Origin: JABSOG01 sp041583135
Lineage (GTDB): Bacteria; Pseudomonadota; Gammaproteobacteria; Enterobacterales; Alteromonadaceae
DNA: 64,000 nt
Assembly (NCBI GenBank): GCA_041583135.1
Contig: JBFHGJ010000017.1
Location: forward strand, 5,244 to 69,243
Direction of reading: 5' to 3'
A model generated the notes under the pieces. That model had not been told where the DNA came from, did not search any database, and saw only the letters and a list, made by a program, of their open reading frames with translations. The translations under genes and the position numbers were made by a program. This document shows positions 7,697 through 16,767 of this stretch, one piece after another (the stretch's first letter is position 1; each line of letters starts with the position of its first letter).

Positions 7697-9592
7697 TCAA
7701 GCCTTGGTATATTGAGGCTCGGTGGCTACGGCTTTTCCGGTGACATAAGCCGGCGCGTAGGTGACGTTAATCACCGTGCCTGTAGGGCTGTTGGGCCTGA
7801 TAGAAATATTGGCGCCCAACTGGCTTGCACGCTCTTTCATAATCGCCAGTCCATAGTGATTGAGCTTCTCCGGCGCGTCTCCTAGACCTACGCCATCATC
7901 TTCAATAACGAGGTTGATTGATTTATTCTGATCTGAGAATAATGACACCTTGGCATAGCTTCCTTGTGAATGGTGTAGCGCATTTTGGGTGGCTTCGCGT
8001 GCAATTTGCATCAGATGAATTTCTTCATTTGGGGTCAGTGGTATGTCACCTATCTGATAGTTGAGTGAAAATTCAATGTTTCCTTCCGCGCGGTTATTGA
8101 GCTGCGCAATGGTATTTTCAAAAGCCTGTTGTAGGCCATCTGAGTCTATTTTCAATCTAAAAGTCGTGAGCAGTTCGCGCAATTGCCGATAAGCTGAGCT
8201 TAAGCCTCTTTTGAGCTCATCGACCACTTCATCGATTTTCTCGATACTGGCTTCTTTTTGATGGAGTTTTTGCAATCGAGTGACTTGGATTTTCAAATAG
8301 GACAGGGCTTGTGCCAATGAATCATGTAATTCTCTGGCGATGACGGTACGCTCGTTGACCAATGCCAGTCGTCGCGTTTGTTCTGTCTGCTGTCTGATTT
8401 TAAGTCCGGTGGCAATTTGCGCAGCAATGGACTGAAACAGCTGATGTTGCCACGCTTCAAGAGACGAGTTGGCTTCTAGATTACACACCAGAACGCCAAA
8501 ATTGAACTCGCCTTTACGCAGCGGATAACGCAGGCCGATGGGTCCTAGCGACTGTGTGGTTTCACAGGCGACTGAACTGGTGAGACAATCGCCGCAATTT
8601 CCAACCTTGCAGTTGTCTCTAAACTCTCTGTCGTTGGTAATAATATGCTCATAGGGCGCCGAACCGTCTTGAGTGGTCAAACACAAATCTAGGTCTTTTA
8701 CCCCTGAGATCATCGAGAGTTTTTTGACGATAGGTTCGAGTTCGAGCTTTTTCGTGGATTGAACTAGAGTGGTCGATACCTCAAACAGTAGTTCTAGCGA
8801 CTCGTTGCTTTGTCGCAGCTCAGCGGTTTTTTGCTTGACTCTTTTTTCCAGTTGCAGGTGAGATTGAGAGACTGCGTCTGCCATTTGGTTCATGGTGCTA
8901 GAGAGAAAGCCCAACTCATCATTTTGCATGATATTGGTGTGTGCGGTGTAGTCGCCTGCCATGATTTTTCTGGCTGAGTTGGTCAATTCCGTGAGTGGTT
9001 TTTCTACCCGGTAGCTCAAATGCAACATCAGCAGGATCACCAAAACGATGGTGACAAACAACGACACGCCTTGGATCATTCTGATCAATAAGATCCTGTT
9101 TTCAGCATGTTGTTGATAAAGGTTAACAAGGTAATCGATACTGACGACAAAATTGTCAAATTCAGTTCTCAGTGCTACCCAGTTGCTGCTGCTACCATTG
9201 CGATGATACTGCTCTATCTGTAAGGCCAATCCTTGTGTCCAGTGTTGCTGGATTTTTTGCAAAGACAAGGAAATGGGGTGCTCGTCGCTAGAGGTCGTTT
9301 GAGTCAATACCGGGTTATTTAGCTTTTTCTCAAATTCGACGATATCGGCGGTCAATTGATTTTGGCTGTTGATGTTTCGCTCAAGGGACGCCTGCTGAAT
9401 GTCAGCCAGTATCTTATAGCTCTGCATGCGTAGCGAACCGGCATGATTGATGGCTAAGGCATCTTTATCTGCCAATTCACTAATGAATACCGAGCTGAAC
9501 ATGCTGACAATCGCAACAAAACTAACGCCAAACATCATCGCGCCCATCCGAAAAACGATAGAGCTAAACAGTTTGTTTATGACTTTATTCAT
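7697..9592 (-). CDS. narX: Nitrate/nitrite sensor histidine kinase NarX
   Basis: Inner-membrane sensor kinase of 631 aa. TM1 spans about residues 13-36. It is followed by the periplasmic P-box (DALAINHAGSLRMQSYKI, residues 44-61), the nitrate-binding hallmark of NarX/NarQ. TM2 is about 168-191, HAMP about 191-243, then a central module with four Cys at 328, 333, 336 and 343, a feature of NarX. The HisKA_3 H-box ARELHDSLAQAL puts the phospho-acceptor at His423, and the HATPase domain includes DDGVGLG. Start taken at 9592 (AAGG upstream) rather than the in-frame ATG at 9658. Divergent from narG, with which it shares a control region. Confidence 0.94.
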   Translation of the reverse strand: MNKVINKLFSSIVFRMGAMMFGVSFVAIVSMFSSVFISELADKDALAINHAGSLRMQSYKILADIQQASLERNINSQNQLTADIVEFEKKLNNPVLTQTTSSDEHPISLSLQKIQQHWTQGLALQIEQYHRNGSSSNWVALRTEFDNFVVSIDYLVNLYQQHAENRILLIRMIQGVSLFVTIVLVILLMLHLSYRVEKPLTELTNSARKIMAGDYTAHTNIMQNDELGFLSSTMNQMADAVSQSHLQLEKRVKQKTAELRQSNESLELLFEVSTTLVQSTKKLELEPIVKKLSMISGVKDLDLCLTTQDGSAPYEHIITNDREFRDNCKVGNCGDCLTSSVACETTQSLGPIGLRYPLRKGEFNFGVLVCNLEANSSLEAWQHQLFQSIAAQIATGLKIRQQTEQTRRLALVNERTVIARELHDSLAQALSYLKIQVTRLQKLHQKEASIEKIDEVVDELKRGLSSAYRQLRELLTTFRLKIDSDGLQQAFENTIAQLNNRAEGNIEFSLNYQIGDIPLTPNEEIHLMQIAREATQNALHHSQGSYAKVSLFSDQNKSINLVIEDDGVGLGDAPEKLNHYGLAIMKERASQLGANISIRPNSPTGTVINVTYAPAYVTGKAVATEPQYTKA

Positions 9593-9712
9593 ACAAATAC
9601 CTTTTGACTCAAAGGAATACCCCAAAAGACTTCCTATGCCATTCATTTTAAGCAACAACGGCCGAAATTGGCTGTAAGGCCGATTATATCGGAAAGTCGC
9701 CTATGCATCTTA

Positions 9713-9728
9713 TACCACCTAGTGGGTA
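9713..9728. promoter_or_regulatory. NarL-type 7-2-7 site upstream of narG
   Basis: TACCACC-TA-GTGGGTA is a near-palindromic pair of NarL-like heptamers with two-base spacing; each differs from TACYNMT only in the last position. A further heptamer-like TACCAAA lies at 9743-9749. The position is about 100 bases upstream of the predicted narG transcription start. Confidence 0.5.
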
Positions 9729-9765
9729 GAGGCCCCAACCCCTACCAAAGAATGATTTTTAGATA

Positions 9766-9779
9766 TTGATCCAGGTCAA
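9766..9779. promoter_or_regulatory. FNR/Anr-type binding site of the narG promoter
   Basis: TTGATCCAGGTCAA matches TTGAT-N4-ATCAA at nine of ten fixed bases. Its centre is about 41 bases before the start predicted from the TACTAT -10 at 9801-9806, the class II activator geometry used at FNR-controlled nar promoters. Confidence 0.68.
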
Positions 9780-9839
9780 GTTTTTTGATGTTCAAGGGCC
9801 TACTATGCCTCATAACGTCTGTAAACCGGGAGAAGTGGC

Positions 9840-12800
9840 ATGAGCCGTTTTTTGGATAAACTAAAATTTTTCAAGCCCGCAACTGAACCTTTTTCAGGTG
9901 GTCATGGGATCACCACTGATGAAGACAGAAGCTGGGAAGATGGGTATCGTCGCCGTTGGCAACATGACAAGATCGTGCGCTCTACCCATGGGGTCAACTG
10001 TACAGGTTCTTGTAGCTGGAAAATCTATGTCAAAGATGGACTGGTAACTTGGGAAACCCAACAAACCGACTACCCACGAACAAGACCAGACTTGCCAAAT
10101 CATGAACCTAGAGGCTGTCCTCGTGGTGCATCTTATTCTTGGTATATTTATAGCGCCAATCGACTTAAATATCCTAAGGTTCGCAAAAGACTCATCAAGT
10201 TGTGGCGTGAAGCCAAGGCGAAAGAAGCCGATCCGGTATTGGCATGGGCGTCTATTGTTGAAGACAAAGAAAAGGCTCGGTCATATAAGCAACAACGCGG
10301 CCTCGGTGGTTTCGTTCGAGCCGATTGGAGCGAGGTCAATGAGATCATTGCTGCTGCCAACGTCTATACGGTAAAAACCTACGGTCCGGATCGGGTCAGC
10401 GGGTTTTCGCCTATCCCTGCGATGTCTATGGTTTCATACGCGGCAGGTGCCCGCTATTTGTCGCTCATTGGCGGCAACTGTTTAAGCTTTTACGACTGGT
10501 ATTGCGATTTGCCTCCAGCCTCTCCACAGATCTGGGGAGAGCAGACCGACGTGCCTGAGTCTGCCGATTGGTATAACTCCAATTACATTATTGCTTGGGG
10601 TTCAAATGTGCCTCAAACCCGTACCCCTGATGCCCATTTCTTAACAGAGGTGCGCTACAAGGGCACCAAAGTTGTGTCTATTACCTCGGATTATTCAGAA
10701 CTGTCGAAGTTGACCGACCAATGGCTGGCACCTAAGCAGGGCACCGATGCGGCTTTGGCGATGGCATTTGGCCACGTTATTTTGAAGGAATACCACACCA
10801 CAGGAAAGAGTGAATATTTTAATCACTATGTTCGTACGACTACGGACTTCCCAATGCTGGTGCTCCTTGACGAAGGTGAAAAAGGCTTAACCCAAGGCCG
10901 CTTCCTTCGCGCCTCAGATCTGGCCGACAACCTCGGTCAGGACAACAATCCACAGTGGAAAACCATTGCCATCAATGAAGCTGATGGTCAACTGGTATCG
11001 CCAACCGGCTCCGTTGGCTACCGTTGGGGTGAGAAAGGCAAGTGGAATATCACCCAAACCGATGGCAAATCAGGTGACGAACTGCAATTGGCGCTGAGTC
11101 TCAAAGCCAACAACGATGGCATTGTTGAGGTCGCATTCCCTTATTTTGCTACCGCAGCGAACTCGCACGAGCACAACTACTTCGACCATACGGAACATGC
11201 TGAGATCATCAATCGTAAGGTTCCCGTCAAAAAAATCACTTTGGCCGACGGCAAAGAGGTGTTGGTGACGACCGTGTTTGATCTCACGTTGGCCAACTAT
11301 GGCGTAGACAATGGTTATGACTGTCCAAACTGTGCCAAATCCTATGAGGATGACCTGCCGTATACACCGAAGTGGCAAGAGAAAATTACCGGCTGCCGTC
11401 CACAAGATGTGGTGCGTGTAGCGAAAGAATTCGCCGACAACGCGGCCAAAACCAAGGGCCGTTCGATGATCATCGTCGGTGCCGCGCTCAACCACTGGTA
11501 TCACATGGATATGAATTACCGTGGTCTTATCAATATGCTGATGATGTGTGGCTGTATTGGTCAGTCAGGTGGTGGTTGGGCTCATTATGTCGGACAGGAG
11601 AAATTACGTCCTCAAACCGGATGGCAACCACTGGCCTTTGGTCTTGACTGGCAGCGTCCGCCGCGTCATATGAACGGCACTTCATTCTTCTACAATCATG
11701 CCAGCCAATGGCGCTATGAAAAGCTGGAAATGTCCGAGGTGATTTCTCCTTTGGCAAACAAAGAAAAATGGTCAGGTTCTATTATCGATTTTAATGCCCG
11801 TGCCGAGCGCATGGGGTGGTTACCGTCGGCGCCGCAGTTGGGCATGAACCCGTTACAGCTGACCAAAGATGCCGCCGCTGCCGGTTTGTCGCCGAAAGAC
11901 TATGCGGTTGAGCAATTAAAGGCAGGTAAACTGAAGTTTGCTTGTGAAGAACCGGACAATCCTCAAAACTTCCCGCGCAATATGTTTATTTGGCGCTCCA
12001 ACCTGTTGGGTTCTTCAGGTAAAGGCCATGAATATATGCTCAAACACCTGCTGGGGACAAAACATGGGTTGATGGGTAAAGATCTCGGCGAAGCCGGTGA
12101 TAAAAAACCAGAAGATGTCAAATTTGAAGATAAAGGGGCCGAAGGCAAGGTCGATTTGTTTGTGACTCTGGACTTCCGCATGTCAACCACCTGTATGTAC
12201 TCAGATATTGTCTTGCCAACGGCCACTTGGTACGAAAAAGACGATATGAATACCTCGGATATGCATCCGTTTATTCATCCATTGTCTAAAGCGGTTGACC
12301 CGGTATGGGAAGCGCGTAGCGACTGGGATATTTTTAAAGGGATCGCGAAAAAATTCTCTGAACTGACCTCTGGTCTGACTGGCGAGCCGCATCTAGGCAA
12401 AGAGAAAGACTTGGTGACCGTACCTATTTTGCATGACACGCCGGCTGAAATCGCACAACCGTTTGGTGTGAAAGCTTGGTGGAAAGGAGAGTGCGACCTC
12501 ATCCCCGGCCAAACAGCCCCCAACATGGTGGAAGTTGAGCGCGATTATCCCAACACTTATGCGCGATTCACCTCCCTCGGTCCGCTGATGGACAAACTGG
12601 GTAATGGCGGTAAAGGGATCAATTGGAATACCCAAACTGAAGTGGATTTCTTAGGCAAACTCAACAAAACACATGTTGCAGGCGCCAATGCAGGACGTCC
12701 TAAAATTGAATCGGCAATCGATGCCTGTGAAGTGATTTTGTCACTGGCACCTGAAACCAACGGTCAGGTTGCGGTTAAAGCGTGGGAAGCCCTAGGCCAA

Positions 12801-13649
12801 GCAACTGGCTTAGATCACACCCACTTGGCCAAACCGAAAGAAGAAGAAAAGATCCGTTTTCGCGATATTCAAGCGCAACCGCGCAAGATCATTTCTTCAC
12901 CAACCTGGTCAGGTTTAGAAGATGAGCATGTCTCTTATAACGCAGGTTATACCAATGTTCATGAGCAAATTCCTTGGCGCACTATTACCGGTCGTCAGCA
13001 GTTCTATCAAGATCATGAATGGATGCGCGACTTTGGTGAAACCATGTGTTTGTACAAGCCACCGATCAACTTAAAAACCGTGCAGCCGTTGATGAACAAA
13101 AAACCAAACGGCAACAAAGAGATAGCTCTGAACTGGATCACGCCACATCAAAAATGGGGTATTCACTCGACCTACTCTGACAATCTGTTGATGTTGACCC
13201 TCTCTCGAGGTGGCCCAATTGTTTGGATCTCCGAGGTAGATGCGCAAGCTGCGGGCATCGTCGATAACGACTGGATTGAAGTGTTCAACGTCAACGGTGC
13301 CATTGCCGCACGTGCCGTGGTATCGCAACGGGTGCCCGAAGGCATGAGCATGATGTATCACGCCCAAGAGCGTATCGTGAATGTGCCGGGCGCTGAAACG
13401 ACGGAAACTCGTGGTGGTATTCACAACTCTGTGACGCGTGCCGTCATGAAGCCAACTCATATGATTGGTGGTTATGCCCAACAGTCTTACGGCTTTAACT
13501 ACTATGGCACGGTAGGTTGTAACCGTGATGAATTCGTCATCGTCCGCAAGATGAACAGAGTCGATTGGTTAGACGATGAAGCTGTTAGCGGCAAAGATAA
13601 CGGCGGCAATGATCAATCAGACGCTGAATTAAACGAGTTTAGAAAGTAG
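9840..13649 (+). CDS. narG: Respiratory nitrate reductase A, alpha subunit NarG
   Basis: Catalytic subunit reducing nitrate to nitrite at Mo-bis-MGD on the cytoplasmic face of the membrane. 1269 aa, slightly longer than E. coli NarG (1247). The FS0 4Fe-4S ligands are His50, Cys54, Cys58 and Cys93, the same numbering as E. coli. The Mo-ligand region SFYDWYCDLP lies at residues 216-225. There is no twin-Arg signal, as expected for the cytoplasm-facing enzyme. GGGAGAAG precedes the ATG. First gene of narGHJI and the main user of the cofactor made by the flanking moa, moe, mob and mod genes. Confidence 0.98.
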   Translation: MSRFLDKLKFFKPATEPFSGGHGITTDEDRSWEDGYRRRWQHDKIVRSTHGVNCTGSCSWKIYVKDGLVTWETQQTDYPRTRPDLPNHEPRGCPRGASYSWYIYSANRLKYPKVRKRLIKLWREAKAKEADPVLAWASIVEDKEKARSYKQQRGLGGFVRADWSEVNEIIAAANVYTVKTYGPDRVSGFSPIPAMSMVSYAAGARYLSLIGGNCLSFYDWYCDLPPASPQIWGEQTDVPESADWYNSNYIIAWGSNVPQTRTPDAHFLTEVRYKGTKVVSITSDYSELSKLTDQWLAPKQGTDAALAMAFGHVILKEYHTTGKSEYFNHYVRTTTDFPMLVLLDEGEKGLTQGRFLRASDLADNLGQDNNPQWKTIAINEADGQLVSPTGSVGYRWGEKGKWNITQTDGKSGDELQLALSLKANNDGIVEVAFPYFATAANSHEHNYFDHTEHAEIINRKVPVKKITLADGKEVLVTTVFDLTLANYGVDNGYDCPNCAKSYEDDLPYTPKWQEKITGCRPQDVVRVAKEFADNAAKTKGRSMIIVGAALNHWYHMDMNYRGLINMLMMCGCIGQSGGGWAHYVGQEKLRPQTGWQPLAFGLDWQRPPRHMNGTSFFYNHASQWRYEKLEMSEVISPLANKEKWSGSIIDFNARAERMGWLPSAPQLGMNPLQLTKDAAAAGLSPKDYAVEQLKAGKLKFACEEPDNPQNFPRNMFIWRSNLLGSSGKGHEYMLKHLLGTKHGLMGKDLGEAGDKKPEDVKFEDKGAEGKVDLFVTLDFRMSTTCMYSDIVLPTATWYEKDDMNTSDMHPFIHPLSKAVDPVWEARSDWDIFKGIAKKFSELTSGLTGEPHLGKEKDLVTVPILHDTPAEIAQPFGVKAWWKGECDLIPGQTAPNMVEVERDYPNTYARFTSLGPLMDKLGNGGKGINWNTQTEVDFLGKLNKTHVAGANAGRPKIESAIDACEVILSLAPETNGQVAVKAWEALGQATGLDHTHLAKPKEEEKIRFRDIQAQPRKIISSPTWSGLEDEHVSYNAGYTNVHEQIPWRTITGRQQFYQDHEWMRDFGETMCLYKPPINLKTVQPLMNKKPNGNKEIALNWITPHQKWGIHSTYSDNLLMLTLSRGGPIVWISEVDAQAAGIVDNDWIEVFNVNGAIAARAVVSQRVPEGMSMMYHAQERIVNVPGAETTETRGGIHNSVTRAVMKPTHMIGGYAQQSYGFNYYGTVGCNRDEFVIVRKMNRVDWLDDEAVSGKDNGGNDQSDAELNEFRK

Positions 13650-13659
13650 GAGAACCGAT

Positions 13660-15198
13660 ATGAAAGTACGTGCGCAAATAGGCATGGTGTTAAACCTCGA
13701 CAAATGTATCGGTTGCCATACGTGTTCAGTCACATGTAAAAACGTTTGGACTTCTCGCGAAGGTGTTGAGTACGCTTGGTTTAACAATGTCGAGAGTAAA
13801 CCTGGCATCGGGTATCCGAAAGAGTGGGAAAACCAAGACAAATGGAATGGCGGCTGGGTGCGTAACGCCAAAGGCAAACTAGAACCCAAACAAGGCGGTA
13901 AGCGGCGATTATTGGCCAATATCTTTGCCAACCCGGATCTGCCGGAAATCGATGACTACTATGAGCCGTTTGATTTTGACTACCAGCACCTACACAAAGC
14001 CGGTGAAAGCAAACATCAACCTGTGGCTCGTCCGCGTTCGTTGATCACCGGTAAACGCATGGAAAAAATCAACTGGGGACCGAACTGGGAAGAAATTCTC
14101 GGCACCGAATTTAAGCACCGCAAAGCGGATAAGAACTTTGAACATATCCAGTCGCAAATGTACGGTGAGTTTGAAAAAACCTTCATGATGTACTTGCCGC
14201 GTCTATGTGAGCACTGTCTTAACCCGGCTTGCGTTGCCAGCTGTCCAAGTGGCGCTATCTACAAGCGCGAAGAAGACGGTATTGTGCTTATCGACCAAGA
14301 AAAGTGCCGTGGTTGGAGAATGTGTGTTTCAGGTTGTCCGTATAAGAAGATTTATTACAACTGGAAAACCGGCAAGTCTGAGAAGTGTATTTTCTGCTAT
14401 CCGCGTATCGAGTCAGGTCAGCCGACGGTATGTTCTGAAACCTGTGTTGGTCGTATTCGCTACCTTGGTGTCATGCTGTATGACGCTGACCGTATCGAGC
14501 AGGCGGCATCGGTTGCCAATGAAAAGGACTTGTACCAAGCACAATGCGACATCTTCTTAGATCCAAATGATGAAGCGGTGCAGGCGGCGGCACGTAAAGA
14601 AGGTATTCCGCAGGCTTGGTTGGATGCGGCAATTGCGTCACCGGTTTATAAAATGGCGATGGAGTGGAAGGTGGCCCTCCCGCTGCACCCTGAATATCGT
14701 ACCTTGCCTATGGTTTGGTATGTGCCACCGCTAAGCCCAGTGCAATCGGCGATTGAAGCGGGCGTGGTTGGCGACAATGGTGTTATTCCTGATCTGGCAT
14801 CGCTACGAATTCCGATGAAGTACCTTGCCAATCTATTGACCGCAGGCGATGAAAAGCCGGTCATTCATGCCTTGGAAAGAATGCTGGCGATGCGTGCGTT
14901 CAAGCGCTCCGAGCAGGTCGATCAGGTGGAAGATATGGCGGTGCTGGAAAAAGTCGGCATGACCAAATATCAGGTTGAGGAAATGTATCAAACGATGGCT
15001 ATCGCCAACTACGAAGACCGATTTGTCGTGCCAACCAGCCATAAAGCCTATGCTGGCGAAGCTTACGACATGAAATCTGGTTGTGGTTTTAGTTTTGGTA
15101 ACGGTTGCGCCACAGGTTCAACAGGTGTCAACTTGTTTGGTGGCAAAGAACAGACCAAACGTCAGATCATTCCGGTCAATCTAGTAGATGTGGATTAG
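13660..15198 (+). CDS. narH: Respiratory nitrate reductase A, beta subunit NarH
   Basis: Electron-transfer subunit with four Fe-S clusters linking NarI haem to NarG. 512 aa. Cluster motifs visible are CIGCHTCSVTC (Cys 16, 19, 22, 26), CEHCLNPACVASCP, CRGWRMCVSGCP, where Trp replaces the second Cys as expected for the 3Fe-4S cluster, and a CIFC...C...C group before it. The ATG at 13660 has AGGAG upstream and lies ten bases after narG. All cluster residues appear intact. Confidence 0.98.
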   Translation: MKVRAQIGMVLNLDKCIGCHTCSVTCKNVWTSREGVEYAWFNNVESKPGIGYPKEWENQDKWNGGWVRNAKGKLEPKQGGKRRLLANIFANPDLPEIDDYYEPFDFDYQHLHKAGESKHQPVARPRSLITGKRMEKINWGPNWEEILGTEFKHRKADKNFEHIQSQMYGEFEKTFMMYLPRLCEHCLNPACVASCPSGAIYKREEDGIVLIDQEKCRGWRMCVSGCPYKKIYYNWKTGKSEKCIFCYPRIESGQPTVCSETCVGRIRYLGVMLYDADRIEQAASVANEKDLYQAQCDIFLDPNDEAVQAAARKEGIPQAWLDAAIASPVYKMAMEWKVALPLHPEYRTLPMVWYVPPLSPVQSAIEAGVVGDNGVIPDLASLRIPMKYLANLLTAGDEKPVIHALERMLAMRAFKRSEQVDQVEDMAVLEKVGMTKYQVEEMYQTMAIANYEDRFVVPTSHKAYAGEAYDMKSGCGFSFGNGCATGSTGVNLFGGKEQTKRQIIPVNLVDVD

Positions 15199-15209
15199 GA
15201 GCTAACAGT

Positions 15210-15992
15210 ATGAAAATTTTAGCTTTATTGGCTCGACTTAGCGATTATCCCACAACCGAGCTGGTGGATGCTCAAGAGGATGTGGCGCAACTGATCGTCG
15301 ATGACGAAAACCTCTCGCAAGAGGATAAAGACGGTTTGCTTGCCTTTTTCGATGGCCGCCTGCAAATGGACTTACTCGATTGGCAGTCAGACTATGATGC
15401 GTTGTTTGAGCGGGGGCGTTCACTATCGTTGTTGTTGTTTGAACACATTCACGGCGAAAGCCGTGACCGTGGTCAGGCAATGATCGACCTGATGGCGCAA
15501 TATAAGCAAGCGGGATTGCAGTTGGATCAGAAAGAACTGCCGGATTATATCCCGCTGTTCTTAGAGTTCTTATCGACTCAAGGTGACGACAACGCCAAAG
15601 CTTGGTTGCAGGATGTGGCGCATATTTTAGCGGTGCTTAAAGTCAGACTGGGACAAAGAGACAGTGACTATGAGGCGATATTCAGTGCGCTGGTTAACCT
15701 ATCTGAAGCGCCAATAGCCTATGAGGGTCTTGTGGCGCAGGTCAAAGGTGAAAAGCGCGATGACACCAAAGAGGCAATCGATAAAGTCTGGGAAGAAGAA
15801 ATGGTCAAGTTTGGCCCTGATTCAAACAGTGATGCCTGTGGTAGCGGCACTCACCGTCCTAGCGAGTCGCAACGTCGTGACCGTGAGGTGCCAATTTCCT
15901 TTCAAGATGCAGAACAACTGATGGCTGCTGTCGTCGCAGAGACATTGACTAACGATGCGACACAGAGCACTTCTATTGCAGGGGGTAAATAG
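15210..15992 (+). CDS. narJ: Nitrate reductase assembly chaperone NarJ
   Basis: Cytoplasmic chaperone of the TorD/NarJ family that binds apo-NarG, guides Mo cofactor and FS0 insertion and holds the enzyme until NarI anchoring. 260 aa from the ATG at 15210 (TAGGAG upstream). Typical features are the start MKILALLARLSDYPT, the HIHGESRDRGQAM block and DYIPLFLEFL. The C-terminal part is longer and more polar than in some relatives. Located between narH and narI with tight spacing. Confidence 0.96.
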   Translation: MKILALLARLSDYPTTELVDAQEDVAQLIVDDENLSQEDKDGLLAFFDGRLQMDLLDWQSDYDALFERGRSLSLLLFEHIHGESRDRGQAMIDLMAQYKQAGLQLDQKELPDYIPLFLEFLSTQGDDNAKAWLQDVAHILAVLKVRLGQRDSDYEAIFSALVNLSEAPIAYEGLVAQVKGEKRDDTKEAIDKVWEEEMVKFGPDSNSDACGSGTHRPSESQRRDREVPISFQDAEQLMAAVVAETLTNDATQSTSIAGGK

Positions 15993-15993
15993 C

Positions 15994-16677
15994 ATGGAAT
16001 ACATCAACAATTTATTATTTGGTTTATATCCGTATATCGCATTTGTGGTGTTTCTTGTCGGCAGTATGCTCAGATACGATGCCGGACAATATACGTGGAA
16101 AACCGGTTCAAGTCAGATGCTCGATGCCAAGGGGATCAAAAAAGGCAACATGGCATTTCATATCGGTATTATCGCCGTATTGGCGGGTCATTTTGTCGGC
16201 CTGTTGACGCCGCCAGAAGTATGGCATCTATTCGGTATTGAAGCGGCAACCAAGCAATTGATTGCGATGGGGGCAGGTGGCTTTTTTGGTTTGATCTGTC
16301 TTTATGGCATCACCATCTTGCTCAAAAGACGTTTAACCAATCCGCGAGTTCGAGCAACCAGCTCTACTATGGATATCTTGATCTTGGTGCTTATCTTCAT
16401 TCAACTGCTGTTGGGTTTGATCAGTATCTTGTTCTCTTTCGGCCACTTAGACGGCAGTGAAATGTTGAAGATGATGAGCTGGGCACAAAACATCGTGACC
16501 TTAGACCCAACTGAAGCGGCAGCGGCGCTGTCTTCTGTCGGCCTCATCTACAAGCTGCATATCTTGTTGGGTATGAGTCTGTTTGTGTTGTTCCCGTTTA
16601 GCCGTTTAGTGCACATTTGGTCGGTTCCGGCGCGTTATATCCGCCGCCCCTACCAAATCGTTCGTGCAAAATTGTAA
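15994..16677 (+). CDS. narI: Respiratory nitrate reductase A, gamma subunit NarI
   Basis: Membrane dihaem cytochrome b that oxidises quinol and anchors NarGH. 227 aa with five membrane helices. The four haem-ligand histidines are at 56, 66, 189 and 207, equivalent to His56, 66, 187 and 205 of E. coli. The ATG at 15994 starts one base after the narJ stop and is preceded by GGGGG. The terminal segment RRPYQIVR is typical of the family. Confidence 0.97.
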   Translation: MEYINNLLFGLYPYIAFVVFLVGSMLRYDAGQYTWKTGSSQMLDAKGIKKGNMAFHIGIIAVLAGHFVGLLTPPEVWHLFGIEAATKQLIAMGAGGFFGLICLYGITILLKRRLTNPRVRATSSTMDILILVLIFIQLLLGLISILFSFGHLDGSEMLKMMSWAQNIVTLDPTEAAAALSSVGLIYKLHILLGMSLFVLFPFSRLVHIWSVPARYIRRPYQIVRAKL

Positions 16678-16692
16678 AGGGTAGGCCAATTG

Positions 16693-16723
16693 AAAAGGGC
16701 ACTTTGCTATGGGTGCCCTTTTT
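16693..16723 (+). terminator. Intrinsic terminator after narI
   Basis: AAAAGGGCAC (16693-16702) pairs perfectly with GTGCCCTTTT (16713-16722) across a ten-base loop, and the second arm runs into five T. It would end or attenuate narGHJI transcription before the downstream isomerase gene. Confidence 0.85.
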
Positions 16724-16767
16724 CACAGCTGTGACCATATTTCTTAAAACGATTCGGGTAGAGCCAT

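Larger units (their letters stand above)
9593..9839. promoter_or_regulatory. Shared narX-narG control region
   Basis: A 247-base divergent intergenic region. On the narG side it holds an FNR-type site centred at 9772.5. A -10-like TACTAT lies at 9801-9806, almost exactly where a class II FNR-dependent promoter would place it. NarL-type heptamers are located upstream. No gene is visible in it. Confidence 0.65.

Noticed and set aside
11070..11504. Minus-strand reading frames inside narG and other large genes
   Set aside because: They lie wholly inside strongly supported genes on the other strand, lack ribosome sites and resemble no protein family.
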